Source of the DNA: M55B112 sp040903745 | GTDB lineage: Bacteria; Bacteroidota; Bacteroidia; Bacteroidales; GCA-2748055 | Reading direction: 5' to 3' | Assembly (NCBI GenBank): GCA_040903745.1 | Contig: JBBDUV010000093.1 | Span: 1-64,000 of the forward strand | DNA: 64,000 nt | Part shown: positions 46,510 through 56,603 of the stretch, in pieces | How the letters are laid out: the number at the start of each line of letters is the position of its first letter | Position numbering within the stretch: position 1 is the stretch's first letter | Made by a program: the position numbers and the translations under genes | The notes under the pieces: model-generated | Database searches by the model: none | What the model was told of the DNA's origin: nothing | Seen by the model: the letters and a program-made list of their open reading frames with translations, nothing else

Positions 46510-46818
46510 TAGTTATTGAACAATAAAACCAAAAGAGGGTTATGTATTAAAATAATGATATAACGGAATAAATCAGTGCTGATTTTTCTGGATTTTTCGA
46601 ATAATAAATTATTTCAATTATTGACAGCGCATTAATAGCAAAACCGAACCTGACTCCCTGAATATCAGGTTTACAAATAAAAGACAGGTATAAATCGTTT
46701 TTTCATTTTATGTAAGATCCGGGATTGGTCAGGTTTTGGTAATTAATTCAATTCGGCCAATTCATTCCCGGTAAGTGTAATATATCAAATCATACAATTG
46801 ATAATAAATTAAATACTG
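46510..46818 (+). other. AT-rich gap inside the alternative complex III cluster
   Basis: About 309 bp between actA and actB without an ORF or RNA gene I can recognise. It is unusually long for an operon gap and may contain an internal promoter. Confidence 0.35.
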
Positions 46819-49791
46819 ATGAAATACTGGAAAGATATTGATGATTATAAAAATAATGACCTACATAATGCCAATCCTGTCAAATCCCACGAGGAAGAAA
46901 TCTCACTGTTTGACTTGATTGAGAACGAATCTACATCCTCCCGAAGAGATTTTCTTAAGATTTTTGGCTTTAGTATTGCAAGCGCTTCTGTTCTTTCCAG
47001 TTGCGAAAAGCCGGTAACCAAAGCCATACCCTATTTAATTCAACCTGAAACAGTTACGCCCGGGGAGTCCGATTATTACGCATCCACCTTTTATGACGGA
47101 GAGCAATATGGCAGTATTCTGGTGAAGGTACGTGACGGCAGACCAATTAAAATAGAGGGCAATGATCTGTCCCGGTTGTCACAGGGCTCTACTTCTCCCA
47201 TTGTCCAGGCTTCTGTTCTGGAACTTTATGATGATAACAGGATCAGACAACCGATGATCAACCTTCAGGAGTCAACATGGGAAGCGGTGGATGCAGGAAT
47301 TGTTGAGAAATTACAGGCCATTAAAACCAGGGGTGGTAAAATTGCACTTTTGTCCTCCAGCATTATAAGCCCTTCTACACTTAAAGTGATAGATAGATTT
47401 AAGAAAGAATACCCGGGTCTGAAACATACCATGTACGACCCCGTATCCGTTTCAGGAATACGGGAAGCACATGAAATTACTTTTGGCCTCCGGGCCATTC
47501 CCGGATATCAATTTGACAAGGCCAATGTAATTGTATCATTTAATGCCGATTTCCTTGGTAACTGGCTGGCACCTAATGAATTTGCCAGATCATATATCTC
47601 CAGGCGAAAACTTGATGATGGACAGAAAAGCATGTCGCGTCATATCCAGGTAGAAACCAATTTATCAATGACTGGGAGTAATGCCGACGAAAGAATTTCG
47701 ATCAGGCCCTCTGAAGAAAAGATGGCTGTTGCACATCTGTACCATGAATTGTTAAACCTATCTGGTCAAATTCCGGGGACTACACTCCCCGACATGGATC
47801 CCGGATTTAAATCTATTGCCGGGGAATTGTATGAAAACAGAGGGCAATCCCTTGTAATCAGCGGGTCCAATGATACTGAAGTTCAGGTTTTAATCAATTC
47901 CATAAACAATTTACTGGGGAATTACGGCCAAACACTTGATCTGAACGATCCAATCCTTACAAAGAAAGGCAATGATAAAGAATTGAAAGAATTGGTGGAA
48001 GAAATTAATACCGGTGAAATAGATGGGATACTATTTTATCACGTAAATCCGGCCTTTGATTTCCCAATAGCCGGTGAAATAAAAAAAGGCATTGAAAATA
48101 TCGAGTTATCCGTTTCATTTTCAAACACTTGGGATGAGACTGCGGTCCTGGTTGATTATATTTGTCCGGACCATCACTATCTTGAATCCTGGAATGATGC
48201 CAATCCACGGATTGGTCATTACAGTTTATGCCAACCAGTAATAAGTCCCATATTCGATACACGGCAGGTGCAGGATAGTTTGCTTCGGTGGTCTGGTGAT
48301 GAGACTGCCTACCTGGAATTGATAAAGGAATTCTGGAACAAAGAACTCTTTCCGGCAAGCACAGGGCATTTAAATTTCACGGATTTTTGGAACCATTCAC
48401 TACAGGATGGTTTTTTTGAGTCCGGTAATAACAAGCAGTCACGACAACCACGTTTCAGACCATTTTCTTTAAACGGTATACTTGAAAGTTTAAAGTCATC
48501 AGGTGGTGGCGATCTGGTAGAATTACATTTATATGAGAGCAATATAATTGGAACAGGAAAACATACCAATAACCCCTGGCTACAGGAAACCCCTGATCCC
48601 ATTTCGAAAATTTGCTGGGATAATTACGCTGCAGTATCTCCGCTATTTGCAGAGGATCAGCTTCTGAAAACCGGAGATGTTATCCTGATTGACAAGAATC
48701 TTGAAATACCGATTCTTATACAACCGGGTCAAAAGTACGGCACAATTTCTATTGCACTGGGATATGGAAAGGAGGTAACCGGCAAAGCTGCAAGCGGGAT
48801 CGGTGCTAACGGTTATTCAATGATTGATAACCGGGACGGACAAAGGATATACCACAGATTTGTAGATTTCACAAAGACAGGCAAAAAACATGAATTGGCA
48901 ATGACCCAATCCCACCATTCCATGGAGGGCAGGCCGATCATCAGGGAGACCAACCTGGAAGCGTACCTTGAAAACCCTTCAGCCGGCAATGAAATCCGCG
49001 AAAACATCCTAAAGCATTTAGATTCCCCCTATGAGAAACACAATTATGAAGGTCATCACTGGGGAATGGTGATTGACCTCAACTCCTGTATTGGTTGCAA
49101 CGCGTGCGTAGTTGCCTGCACCTCGGAGAATAACGTACCTGTTGTAGGCAGGGAGGAAGTGAAGAAGTCCCGTGAAATGCACTGGATAAGGATAGACAGG
49201 TACTATTCGGGTGATCCGGAAAATCCCTCTGTGCACCAACAACCCGTCATGTGCCAGCATTGTGATAATGCCCCATGCGAAAATGTCTGTCCGGTTGCAG
49301 CCACAACACATAGTTCAGAAGGCCTCAATCAGATGACCTATAACCGGTGTATAGGAACGAGGTACTGTAACAACAATTGTCCGTATAAAGTAAGGCGGTT
49401 TAACTGGTTCGATTACAACAAGGCAGACTCTTTGAAAAACAATACGGTTGATGCAGCGGGAATGACGTTAGACCTGTCAAGAATGGTACTGAACCCTGAT
49501 GTCACCTTAAGGGCCAAGGGTGTAATGGAAAAATGTACGTTTTGTGTACAACGGATCGAGGAAAAAAGATTAAAGGCAAAGCTTGACAGAAGGATGTTAA
49601 ATGATGGCGAAATTAAAACTGCATGCCAACAGGTTTGTCCAGGTCAGGCAATTGTATTTGGAGACATGAACGACGAATCCAGTAAAGTATCAAAATTAAT
49701 GAAGGATCAGAGGACTTATCATCTGCTTGAGGAGCTCCACACGCTTCCCTCGGTCGGATATTTAACAAAAATAAAGAATAAAACTGTTTAA
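46819..49791 (+). CDS. actB: ActB, molybdopterin-family-like/iron-sulfur subunit of alternative complex III
   Basis: A 990-residue periplasm-facing subunit. A Tat-type segment SSRRDFLKIFGFSIASASVL follows a short N-terminal region. The large first part (to about residue 740) resembles the molybdopterin oxidoreductase fold but has no cofactor-binding cysteine visible. The C-terminal ferredoxin part has four cluster motifs: CIGCNACVVAC, CQHCDNAPCENVCP, CIGTRYCNNNCP and CTFC...CQQVCP. It transfers electrons within the quinol:cytochrome c oxidoreductase. actC follows 19 nt later. Confidence 0.95.
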   Translation: MKYWKDIDDYKNNDLHNANPVKSHEEEISLFDLIENESTSSRRDFLKIFGFSIASASVLSSCEKPVTKAIPYLIQPETVTPGESDYYASTFYDGEQYGSILVKVRDGRPIKIEGNDLSRLSQGSTSPIVQASVLELYDDNRIRQPMINLQESTWEAVDAGIVEKLQAIKTRGGKIALLSSSIISPSTLKVIDRFKKEYPGLKHTMYDPVSVSGIREAHEITFGLRAIPGYQFDKANVIVSFNADFLGNWLAPNEFARSYISRRKLDDGQKSMSRHIQVETNLSMTGSNADERISIRPSEEKMAVAHLYHELLNLSGQIPGTTLPDMDPGFKSIAGELYENRGQSLVISGSNDTEVQVLINSINNLLGNYGQTLDLNDPILTKKGNDKELKELVEEINTGEIDGILFYHVNPAFDFPIAGEIKKGIENIELSVSFSNTWDETAVLVDYICPDHHYLESWNDANPRIGHYSLCQPVISPIFDTRQVQDSLLRWSGDETAYLELIKEFWNKELFPASTGHLNFTDFWNHSLQDGFFESGNNKQSRQPRFRPFSLNGILESLKSSGGGDLVELHLYESNIIGTGKHTNNPWLQETPDPISKICWDNYAAVSPLFAEDQLLKTGDVILIDKNLEIPILIQPGQKYGTISIALGYGKEVTGKAASGIGANGYSMIDNRDGQRIYHRFVDFTKTGKKHELAMTQSHHSMEGRPIIRETNLEAYLENPSAGNEIRENILKHLDSPYEKHNYEGHHWGMVIDLNSCIGCNACVVACTSENNVPVVGREEVKKSREMHWIRIDRYYSGDPENPSVHQQPVMCQHCDNAPCENVCPVAATTHSSEGLNQMTYNRCIGTRYCNNNCPYKVRRFNWFDYNKADSLKNNTVDAAGMTLDLSRMVLNPDVTLRAKGVMEKCTFCVQRIEEKRLKAKLDRRMLNDGEIKTACQQVCPGQAIVFGDMNDESSKVSKLMKDQRTYHLLEELHTLPSVGYLTKIKNKTV

Positions 49792-49810
49792 TAATTAAGT
49801 AAACCTGCCC

Positions 49811-51181
49811 ATGTATGTTTCACCATTAAGAGAACCGCTGCTAAAAGGTGTAAAATCTTATAAGGGGGTAACAGCAGATATCGCTAAGCCCATTGAAGGA
49901 AAACCCGGTAAACTCTGGTATTTAGGTATTACGATATCCAGCATAGCCAGTGCTTTAGGGCTTGCTGCTATTATCTACACAATTTGGAAAGGAATTGGAG
50001 TGTGGGGTCTGAACCGTACTGTTGGATGGGGATGGGATATAACCAATTTCATATGGTGGGTGGGTATCGGCCATGCAGGCACCTTCATCTCTGCAATCCT
50101 GCTTCTGTTCAGGCAACGTTGGCGTACGAGCATTAACCGTGCTGCCGAAGCCATGACTATTTTTGCAGTAATGTGTGCCGGCATATTCCCATTAATACAT
50201 ATGGGCCGAATCCTTTACGGGTTTTTTATTCTGCCCTATCCCAACCCCAGGGGACCGCTTTGGGTAAATTTTAATTCCCCGTTACTCTGGGATGTATTCG
50301 CTATCACAGCCTATTTACTGGTTTCGTTGTTATTCTGGTACGTTGGATTGCTGCCAGATCTTGCCACGATACGCGACCGTGTAAAAACCAGGGTAAAAAA
50401 AGCGGTTTACAGTATATTGTGCCTCGGTTGGACAGGATCTGCCAAACACTGGCAAAGGCACGAGATACTGAGTTTAATGCTTGCAGGGTTAGCCACCCCA
50501 CTGGTATTATCGGTGCATAGCATTGTAAGTTTTGATTTTGCCACATCTGTAATCCCGGGATGGCATACAACAATATTCCCACCCTACTTTGTTTCAGGTG
50601 CGATCTTTTCAGGATTTGCGATGGTTCTGACATTAATGATCATCACCCGGACCGCATTAAACCTGCAAGATTACATTACCCGGGCTCACATAGAGTCCAT
50701 GAATAAAATAATAATAATAACCGGGGGAATAGTTGGTATTGCCTATTTATCCGAGTTGTTCATGGCCTGGTATTCGGGGGTTGAATATGAGCGTTATGTG
50801 TTCTTAAATCGTGCTACAGGTCCTTACTGGTGGGCGTATGTTGCTATGATGACCTGTAATGTTGTATTACCTCAACTGCTATGGATAAAAAAGTTAAGAA
50901 GGAGTATTGTTTTTACATTTATACTTTCGATTTTTATTAATATCGGTATGTGGTTCGAGCGGTTTGTGATTATCGTAACCTCACTTCATCGTGATTACCT
51001 GCCATCAAGCTGGACAATGTATAAGCCGACCATTGTTGAGGTTCTTATTTTTGTCGGTACCCTGGGAATATTCTTTACCGGTTTCTTATTGTTTATAAGG
51101 TTCTTTCCGGTGATTGCCATCGCTGAGGTGAAAGGAATTATTAAGACATCCGCTAAAGAATTTAAAAAAAGTGAAGACTAA
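49811..51181 (+). CDS. actC: ActC, NrfD-like quinone-binding membrane subunit
   Basis: A 456-residue membrane protein with about ten helices, NrfD/PsrC family, starting YVSPLREPLLKG. Diagnostic stretches are WGWDITNFIWWVGIGHAGTFISA and WHTTIFPPYFVSGAIFSGFAM. It carries a predicted quinol site and proton path. It is followed by ActD after 59 nt. Confidence 0.94.
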   Translation: MYVSPLREPLLKGVKSYKGVTADIAKPIEGKPGKLWYLGITISSIASALGLAAIIYTIWKGIGVWGLNRTVGWGWDITNFIWWVGIGHAGTFISAILLLFRQRWRTSINRAAEAMTIFAVMCAGIFPLIHMGRILYGFFILPYPNPRGPLWVNFNSPLLWDVFAITAYLLVSLLFWYVGLLPDLATIRDRVKTRVKKAVYSILCLGWTGSAKHWQRHEILSLMLAGLATPLVLSVHSIVSFDFATSVIPGWHTTIFPPYFVSGAIFSGFAMVLTLMIITRTALNLQDYITRAHIESMNKIIIITGGIVGIAYLSELFMAWYSGVEYERYVFLNRATGPYWWAYVAMMTCNVVLPQLLWIKKLRRSIVFTFILSIFINIGMWFERFVIIVTSLHRDYLPSSWTMYKPTIVEVLIFVGTLGIFFTGFLLFIRFFPVIAIAEVKGIIKTSAKEFKKSED

Positions 51182-51240
51182 GACTATGACAAATTATTGC
51201 CTGAAAAGTCTGTACGTTATACATATAAAAACTTCTGAAG

Positions 51241-51756
51241 ATGGAGCATAAACTGGTTTCAGGTTATTTCCTGGATGAAGAGGAATTGGTAGATGCAGTT
51301 AAATATTTGAAAGAAAAAAAAGTAAAGATACGTGATGTGTTTACCCCTTTTCCGGTACACGGTTTAGATAGATTACTCGGTTTGAAAAAATCTGCCATTC
51401 CCATGGTGGGCTTCATTTTTGGGGCAATCGGTGCTGCCGGTGCATTCTTATTTCAAACCTGGGTGTTTACTGAAAGTTACCCGCTTAACATCGGTGGAAA
51501 ACCTCATTTTGCAGTACCATCATTTATTCCGGTAATCTTTGAAACAACAGTTTTATTTGCTGCCCTGGGGATGGTTTTGGCATTTTTACTAAGATCCAAA
51601 CTAGGCCCGGGAGCAGAGAACCGCATCTACGACAACAGGATAACTGATGATCATTTTGTAATATTGCTTGAAGCAGAGGGAAACAACAAAACCGAACAAC
51701 TGGAAGTTTTTCTGAAAGAGACAGGAGCTTTGGGGATAAAGAAAGAACAGCCATAG
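51241..51756 (+). CDS. actD: ActD (DUF3341) subunit of alternative complex III
   Basis: A 171-residue protein with two membrane helices (residues about 57-78 and 102-122) and a small N-terminal ferredoxin-like fold domain, VSGYFLDEEELVDAVKYL. The VYTPFPVHGLD-type segment appears as VFTPFPVHGLDRLLGLKKS. It is a structural membrane subunit without cofactors. Spacing to the next gene is 78 nt. Confidence 0.92.
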   Translation: MEHKLVSGYFLDEEELVDAVKYLKEKKVKIRDVFTPFPVHGLDRLLGLKKSAIPMVGFIFGAIGAAGAFLFQTWVFTESYPLNIGGKPHFAVPSFIPVIFETTVLFAALGMVLAFLLRSKLGPGAENRIYDNRITDDHFVILLEAEGNNKTEQLEVFLKETGALGIKKEQP

Positions 51757-51834
51757 GTGGTAAGATAGCTTGAATAATCAGGGCCAACAAATGATTAAAC
51801 CGTATAACCTTTGAATCGAAACCATTGTTAATAA

Positions 51835-53016
51835 ATGAATTACAGATATAAGATGGAACCTCAGAGATTTATTTTTACAATAAAACAGAAAATATTTTTC
51901 ATTATTTTGATTTTTATTGGCATTGCTGCCCTGCTTGCAGGAATTTTCACATTGCCATCAGAAAGAGTCTGGGCGAATGTCCTGTTAAACACCTTTTATT
52001 TTCTCTCTTTCTCACTGGCCGCTGTATTCTTTATCAGTGTTCATATTGTAGGGCAATCCGGTTGGCACACCAGCATTCAACGTATACCTGAGGCCATGGG
52101 TGCCTTTTTGCCAGTTTCAGTTTTATTCATGGTTATAATTGTTGTATTTGGCTTACATGATATATATCACTGGACGCACGAGCCGCTTGACCCGGTATTA
52201 GAAGGAAAAAAGGCATACCTGAACACATGGTTTTTCATAGCAAGGTTGGTCATTTATTTTGCAGGATGGATATTTTTAAGTGCTAAACTCAGGCAACTAT
52301 CACTGAAGGACGATCACTCCTTTAATATTACAAATTTCAAAAAAAGCCATGTGTACGCGATCCTTTTTCTTGTATTTTTTGCAATTACAAATTCTACATC
52401 GTCATGGGATCTGTTAATGTCAATCGAACCACACTGGTATAGCACACTGTATGCATGGTATGTTTTCTCTTCACTTTTTGTTAGTGGAATTGCTGTGATA
52501 ATTCTATTGGTGATCTATTTAAAATCAAAGAATTATTTGCCACATGTAAATCAAGAGCATTTGCATGACCTGGGTAAATACCTTTTTGGATTCAGTATCT
52601 TCTGGATGTATTTGTGGTTCTCTCAGTTTATGCTTATATGGTATGCCAATATACCCGAAGAAACAATCTATTTTATCAGGCGACAGGAAAATTTCTCAAC
52701 ATTGATGTATATGAATGTTGCACTTGGGTTTTTTATACCGTTTCTGGCCCTATTGCCCCGAAAATCCCCAAGAAAGAATATGATGATGGTTATTGCCTCT
52801 GTTATTGTAATTGCAGGCCACTGGATTGATTTTTACCTGGCAGTGATGCCTGGAATTATGGCTGAAGAAGCTGGTATAAATTACCTTGAAATTGGACTGA
52901 CTGTAGGATATGCGGGGATATTTCTATGGGTTGTGTTCAGGGCACTATCAAAAGCATCTCTGGTACCCTTTAATCATCCTTTTATTAAAGAGAGTTTTGA
53001 ATACCATAATTTATAA
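51835..53016 (+). CDS. actF: ActF, second NrfD-like membrane subunit of alternative complex III
   Basis: A 393-residue protein with about ten helices. Recognised by SVHIVGQSGWHTSIQRIPEAMG, DIYHWTHE, and the later HWYSTLYAWYVFSSLFVSG and LPHVNQEHLHDLGKYLFGF. It is homologous to ActC but shorter, as expected for ActF. Here it precedes the monoheme ActE gene, the reverse of the A-B-C-D-E-F order I know from Rhodothermus. The start may be one of two in-frame Met codons (MNYRYKM...). Confidence 0.9.
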   Translation: MNYRYKMEPQRFIFTIKQKIFFIILIFIGIAALLAGIFTLPSERVWANVLLNTFYFLSFSLAAVFFISVHIVGQSGWHTSIQRIPEAMGAFLPVSVLFMVIIVVFGLHDIYHWTHEPLDPVLEGKKAYLNTWFFIARLVIYFAGWIFLSAKLRQLSLKDDHSFNITNFKKSHVYAILFLVFFAITNSTSSWDLLMSIEPHWYSTLYAWYVFSSLFVSGIAVIILLVIYLKSKNYLPHVNQEHLHDLGKYLFGFSIFWMYLWFSQFMLIWYANIPEETIYFIRRQENFSTLMYMNVALGFFIPFLALLPRKSPRKNMMMVIASVIVIAGHWIDFYLAVMPGIMAEEAGINYLEIGLTVGYAGIFLWVVFRALSKASLVPFNHPFIKESFEYHNL

Positions 53017-53132
53017 CTGATCCTTTTAGGGTAACAATTACAATCAAAACTTACATGAAAAAAAACCAGCCCCTGACAGAAGACCTGGAACCGGTCAAAT
53101 TATTTTAGCCGAATGGAAAAAATATGAAATGA

Positions 53133-53708
53133 ATGATGAAATATTTAACTAAAGTAAAAATAGTAGTGGTATTTATTATGGCTGTTATATTTACGGCAGC
53201 ATGTCACAGAGACAATAACCATCCCGGTTATGATTACCTCCCGGAGATGGATATTTCAAGAGCCTATGAAGCCTATTCAGAGAATCCTGTTTTTAAAGAC
53301 GGAAAAACCATGCAGCCTCCGGTTAAGGGAACTGTAGCCCGTGGCAAGGTCCCATACCCTTATACGAAAGACGATGAAGATCAGCAACTGGCCGGACAAA
53401 CAATTTTCAATCCATTGGAATATACCAGGGAAAATTTAGAGAGAGGTGAAGTTTCATATAACCGTTTTTGCATTAATTGTCATGGTTCAAAAGGCGACGG
53501 TAAAGGTAATCTGTTCACCAGCGGTGTCTATAAATTTCCTCCCTCAGATTTAACACTGGAAGCAATCAGAAACCAGCCGGATGGTGAATTATACCATGTT
53601 ATCACCGTTGGAAAAGGAATTATGGGAGCACATGGTCCGCAAATTCGACCGGACGACAGGTGGAAGATCATTATGTATGTCCGGGAAGAATTGCAAAAAC
53701 CTTTATGA
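53133..53708 (+). CDS. actE: ActE, monoheme cytochrome c lipoprotein of alternative complex III
   Basis: A 191-residue lipoprotein: signal peptide with Cys near residue 23 (FTAACHRD), then a cytochrome c domain with one heme site CINCHGSKGDG at about residues 113-123 and a distal Met likely in GIMGAH. It probably passes electrons from ActA to the caa3 oxidase. The stop converges with the next gene and overlaps it by 6 nt. Confidence 0.92.
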   Translation: MMKYLTKVKIVVVFIMAVIFTAACHRDNNHPGYDYLPEMDISRAYEAYSENPVFKDGKTMQPPVKGTVARGKVPYPYTKDDEDQQLAGQTIFNPLEYTRENLERGEVSYNRFCINCHGSKGDGKGNLFTSGVYKFPPSDLTLEAIRNQPDGELYHVITVGKGIMGAHGPQIRPDDRWKIIMYVREELQKPL

Positions 53709-54071
53709 ACCCCTCTTTATTCTGATAAACCTCATAATATATATACCAAGCACAATAAATGAGCTGGTAAGAACTATCATAAATATTATTCCTTTCCTGG
53801 TTAACAACATTCCGTCTCCTGAATTTATTATTAACATCACCAATGCAAAAACGGCAAGTATGAGTGTCAGGAGAACAGCTATATGAGCCACAATCTTATT
53901 CTCAAGTTTGATACCCTTTCCCAGTGACAACAGAATAATTCCAAAGAGAGACGGAATAAGGGCAGTATATTGAAAATCATTTGATTCGAGATAGCGTAAA
54001 GTAAAGGCTGTAATTCCTGTTACCAATAAAAGAAGTGAATAAATCAGATTAACGAAATGTGGATTTTTCAT
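53703..54071 (-). CDS. Small four-helix membrane protein, unknown
   Basis: A 122-residue protein with four regular hydrophobic segments (about residues 9-25, 33-50, 60-83, 93-115) and no recognised domain. It is convergent with actE and lies downstream of the heme gene cluster on the minus strand. It may be an uncharacterised inner-membrane protein of the Bacteroidota; no function assigned. Confidence 0.65.
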   Translation of the reverse strand: MKNPHFVNLIYSLLLLVTGITAFTLRYLESNDFQYTALIPSLFGIILLSLGKGIKLENKIVAHIAVLLTLILAVFALVMLIINSGDGMLLTRKGIIFMIVLTSSFIVLGIYIMRFIRIKRGS

Positions 54072-54234
54072 AGCAATTAGATTGATTTGAAAGAAACAAC
54101 AAACAGGACATTAAATTGTTCTTTGCTCTTACCAATTTATATTTCCTGAGGTGAATGTGAAGTTGCCGTCAGTAATCCTTTCAGATTTAGCAATTACTAA
54201 ATACATAAGCATTTAAAAAATACATAAAAATGGA

Positions 54235-55272
54235 TCAGACGTTTCTTTTCCAATCGGTATTCTTCACCCATTGAGTTAGAAAACGGGCGTTTTCAAAGGG
54301 TAAACCGGGAATGAAACCGTGACCCAAATTAAAAATCCAATGCTGGTTCCTGGTGCCAAATTCTATATAATGATGTAATATCTTTTCCATCTCTTCCTGA
54401 CTGCTATGAAGTAGCCGGGGATCAACATTCCCCTGTAATCCGATTTCAGGATGTACCAAGTTGCGTGCCGCAGGAAGGGATGTTTGCCAGTCGATACTAA
54501 GAAAATCACAATGGTCCGGTGTTATTTCAGCAATTCCTGCTCCCAACCCTTTAGGGAAAAAGATGAACGGTATGTTTTCTTCCCGAACAGCAGCTGCGAT
54601 TTTTTCTACAGAAGGCATAAACAATTTTTGATACAGATCGAATGGCAGAACTCCGGCGTGTGTATCGAATAGCTGAAATACGTCCACTCCGTGCCGGATT
54701 TGTTCCTTTGCATAAATGATGGAGAAATTGGTTATTTCTTCCACCAGTTTTTTAGTTGTGTTCAGATTCTTATAGATATATTTTACAGCATCAGGGAAAT
54801 CCCCTTTCCGCCCAGGGCCCTGAAGCATAAACAGCAATACTGTGAGTGGAGCACCGCAAAACCCAATGAGAGGAATATGAGAGGGACGGATTTTGATAAT
54901 TTCATCCACCACATCGTAAATGTAATTGAGTTTTGTAGGATCAGGACTCAGAAAATCAAGTGGATGGCTGCTGTGTGTAAGCGGTGTTTCAAAAACCGGC
55001 CCGTCATCTGTATAATCAAGACCCATACCCATTGCGAATGGGATCACTAAAATATCGCTAAAAAGGATTGCGGCATCCACCTCCAGTTCGTTTACTGGCA
55101 GAAGGGTCACTTCTGCTGCCACTTTTGGATGACGTAACATCTGCCAGAAGGTATATTTTTCCTTTAGCTTCAAATATGAGGGCAATATCCGCCCGGCCTG
55201 TCGCATGTACCAGACAGGCGGACGGGAAGTTGGTTTTCCATTCAATGTCTGCAATAAAATGGGTTCTGACAT
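54235..55272 (-). CDS. hemE: Uroporphyrinogen decarboxylase
   Basis: Cytosolic TIM-barrel enzyme converting uroporphyrinogen III to coproporphyrinogen III. The 345-residue sequence has the N-terminal signature RPPVWYMRQAGRILPSY with active-site Arg, AILFSDILVIPFAMG with catalytic Asp, and GFCGAPLTV. Last gene of the hemA-C-D-B-L-E series, 8 nt after hemL. Confidence 0.96.
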   Translation of the reverse strand: MSEPILLQTLNGKPTSRPPVWYMRQAGRILPSYLKLKEKYTFWQMLRHPKVAAEVTLLPVNELEVDAAILFSDILVIPFAMGMGLDYTDDGPVFETPLTHSSHPLDFLSPDPTKLNYIYDVVDEIIKIRPSHIPLIGFCGAPLTVLLFMLQGPGRKGDFPDAVKYIYKNLNTTKKLVEEITNFSIIYAKEQIRHGVDVFQLFDTHAGVLPFDLYQKLFMPSVEKIAAAVREENIPFIFFPKGLGAGIAEITPDHCDFLSIDWQTSLPAARNLVHPEIGLQGNVDPRLLHSSQEEMEKILHHYIEFGTRNQHWIFNLGHGFIPGLPFENARFLTQWVKNTDWKRNV

Positions 55273-55280
55273 GATCTAAA

Positions 55281-56570
55281 CTATAAGTTTTTTAATCCCA
55301 AATAATTTGCTTCTACTGTTTTCCGGATGTCCTCTTCCGTATGGGCAGCTGAAACGAAACCTGCTTCATATTGGGAGGGTGCAAGGTAAATTCCATTCTC
55401 AAGCGAATTACGAAAATATCTTGCAAAGATACTGGTGTCACAATTTTTTACGTCTGCGAATGATTTTACACTCTCTTCCTCTGTGAAAAAAATTGTAAAC
55501 ATTGACCCCACCCGGTTAAGGATCCCCTTTATCCCAAGTTCATTCAAGTTGTTCTGCAGTCCTTCTTCGAGTAAAGCAGAGGTTCTTTCAAGGTTCTCAT
55601 AGAAATTTTCCGTTTCATCAATCACGCGTAGTGTAGTAATTCCGGCGGCCATTGCCAAAGGATTTCCGGATAGAGTACCTGCCTGGTAAACAGGTCCTTT
55701 TGGGGCCAGCATATCCATTAATTCCCTTTTCCCACCGTAGGCACCTACAGGAAGTCCTCCTCCTATGATTTTTCCAAAAGTTGTTAAATCAGGAGTTATC
55801 CCAAGTAACTCCTGCGCTCCACCTTTGCTTAACCTGAAACCGGTCATTACTTCATCGAAAATCAAGATGGTTTTGTTATCGTCACACAATTTCCGGATGC
55901 CCTCGATGAATTTTTTCTCAGGAACGATAACACCCATGTTCCCGGTAATGGGCTCCAGGATCACAGCGGCAATATGGCCTTTGTGCGTATCAAACAATTG
56001 TTCAACTGAACTCAGATCGTTAAATTGAGCATTAAGTGTATCGCGTGCAGTTCCCTGGGTCACCCCGGGACTGGTTGGCGTTCCGAAAGTAAGGGCACCG
56101 GAACCGGCTTCAATTAAAAAACTATCGTTATGACCGTGATAGCATCCTTCAAATTTGATAACCAGGTCACGGCCGGTATAGCCTCTGGCCAGGCGTAATG
56201 CACTCATGGTTGCTTCGGTTCCCGAGTTGACCATCCGGACTGATTGGATGGACGGTACCATCCCCTTTATTCGTTCAGCCATTTCAGTCTCAAGTAAAGT
56301 TGGTGCCCCAAAACTGGATCCCCTGGCAGTAGTTTTTTGAATGCTTTCTACTACCTCAGGATGCGCATGGCCCAAAATCATTGGTCCCCAGGAACCTACA
56401 TAATCAATGTATTCATTTCCGTCGATATCGGTAACTTTTGAACCGCTGGCTTTGGCAATAAATAAAGGATTGTTGCCTACACTGCCAAAAGATCTGGCAG
56501 GAGAATTAACACCACCCGGAAGGTGTTTTTGAGCCTCTTTAAACGCTTCGATACTCTTTGTGATGTTCAT
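55281..56570 (-). CDS. hemL: Glutamate-1-semialdehyde 2,1-aminomutase
   Basis: PLP enzyme making 5-aminolevulinate from glutamate semialdehyde in the C5 pathway. At 429 residues it has standard length; motifs include VNSGTEATMSALRLARG, the PLP Asp in IFDEVMTGFRL and the Schiff-base Lys in LTTFGKIIGGGLPVGAYGG. Works directly after HemA, whose gene lies in the same cluster. Starts 33 nt after hemB. Confidence 0.97.
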   Translation of the reverse strand: MNITKSIEAFKEAQKHLPGGVNSPARSFGSVGNNPLFIAKASGSKVTDIDGNEYIDYVGSWGPMILGHAHPEVVESIQKTTARGSSFGAPTLLETEMAERIKGMVPSIQSVRMVNSGTEATMSALRLARGYTGRDLVIKFEGCYHGHNDSFLIEAGSGALTFGTPTSPGVTQGTARDTLNAQFNDLSSVEQLFDTHKGHIAAVILEPITGNMGVIVPEKKFIEGIRKLCDDNKTILIFDEVMTGFRLSKGGAQELLGITPDLTTFGKIIGGGLPVGAYGGKRELMDMLAPKGPVYQAGTLSGNPLAMAAGITTLRVIDETENFYENLERTSALLEEGLQNNLNELGIKGILNRVGSMFTIFFTEEESVKSFADVKNCDTSIFARYFRNSLENGIYLAPSQYEAGFVSAAHTEEDIRKTVEANYLGLKNL

Positions 56571-56603
56571 ATCAGGTTCTGCTTTTTATTGGTCTGTCAT
56601 TAT

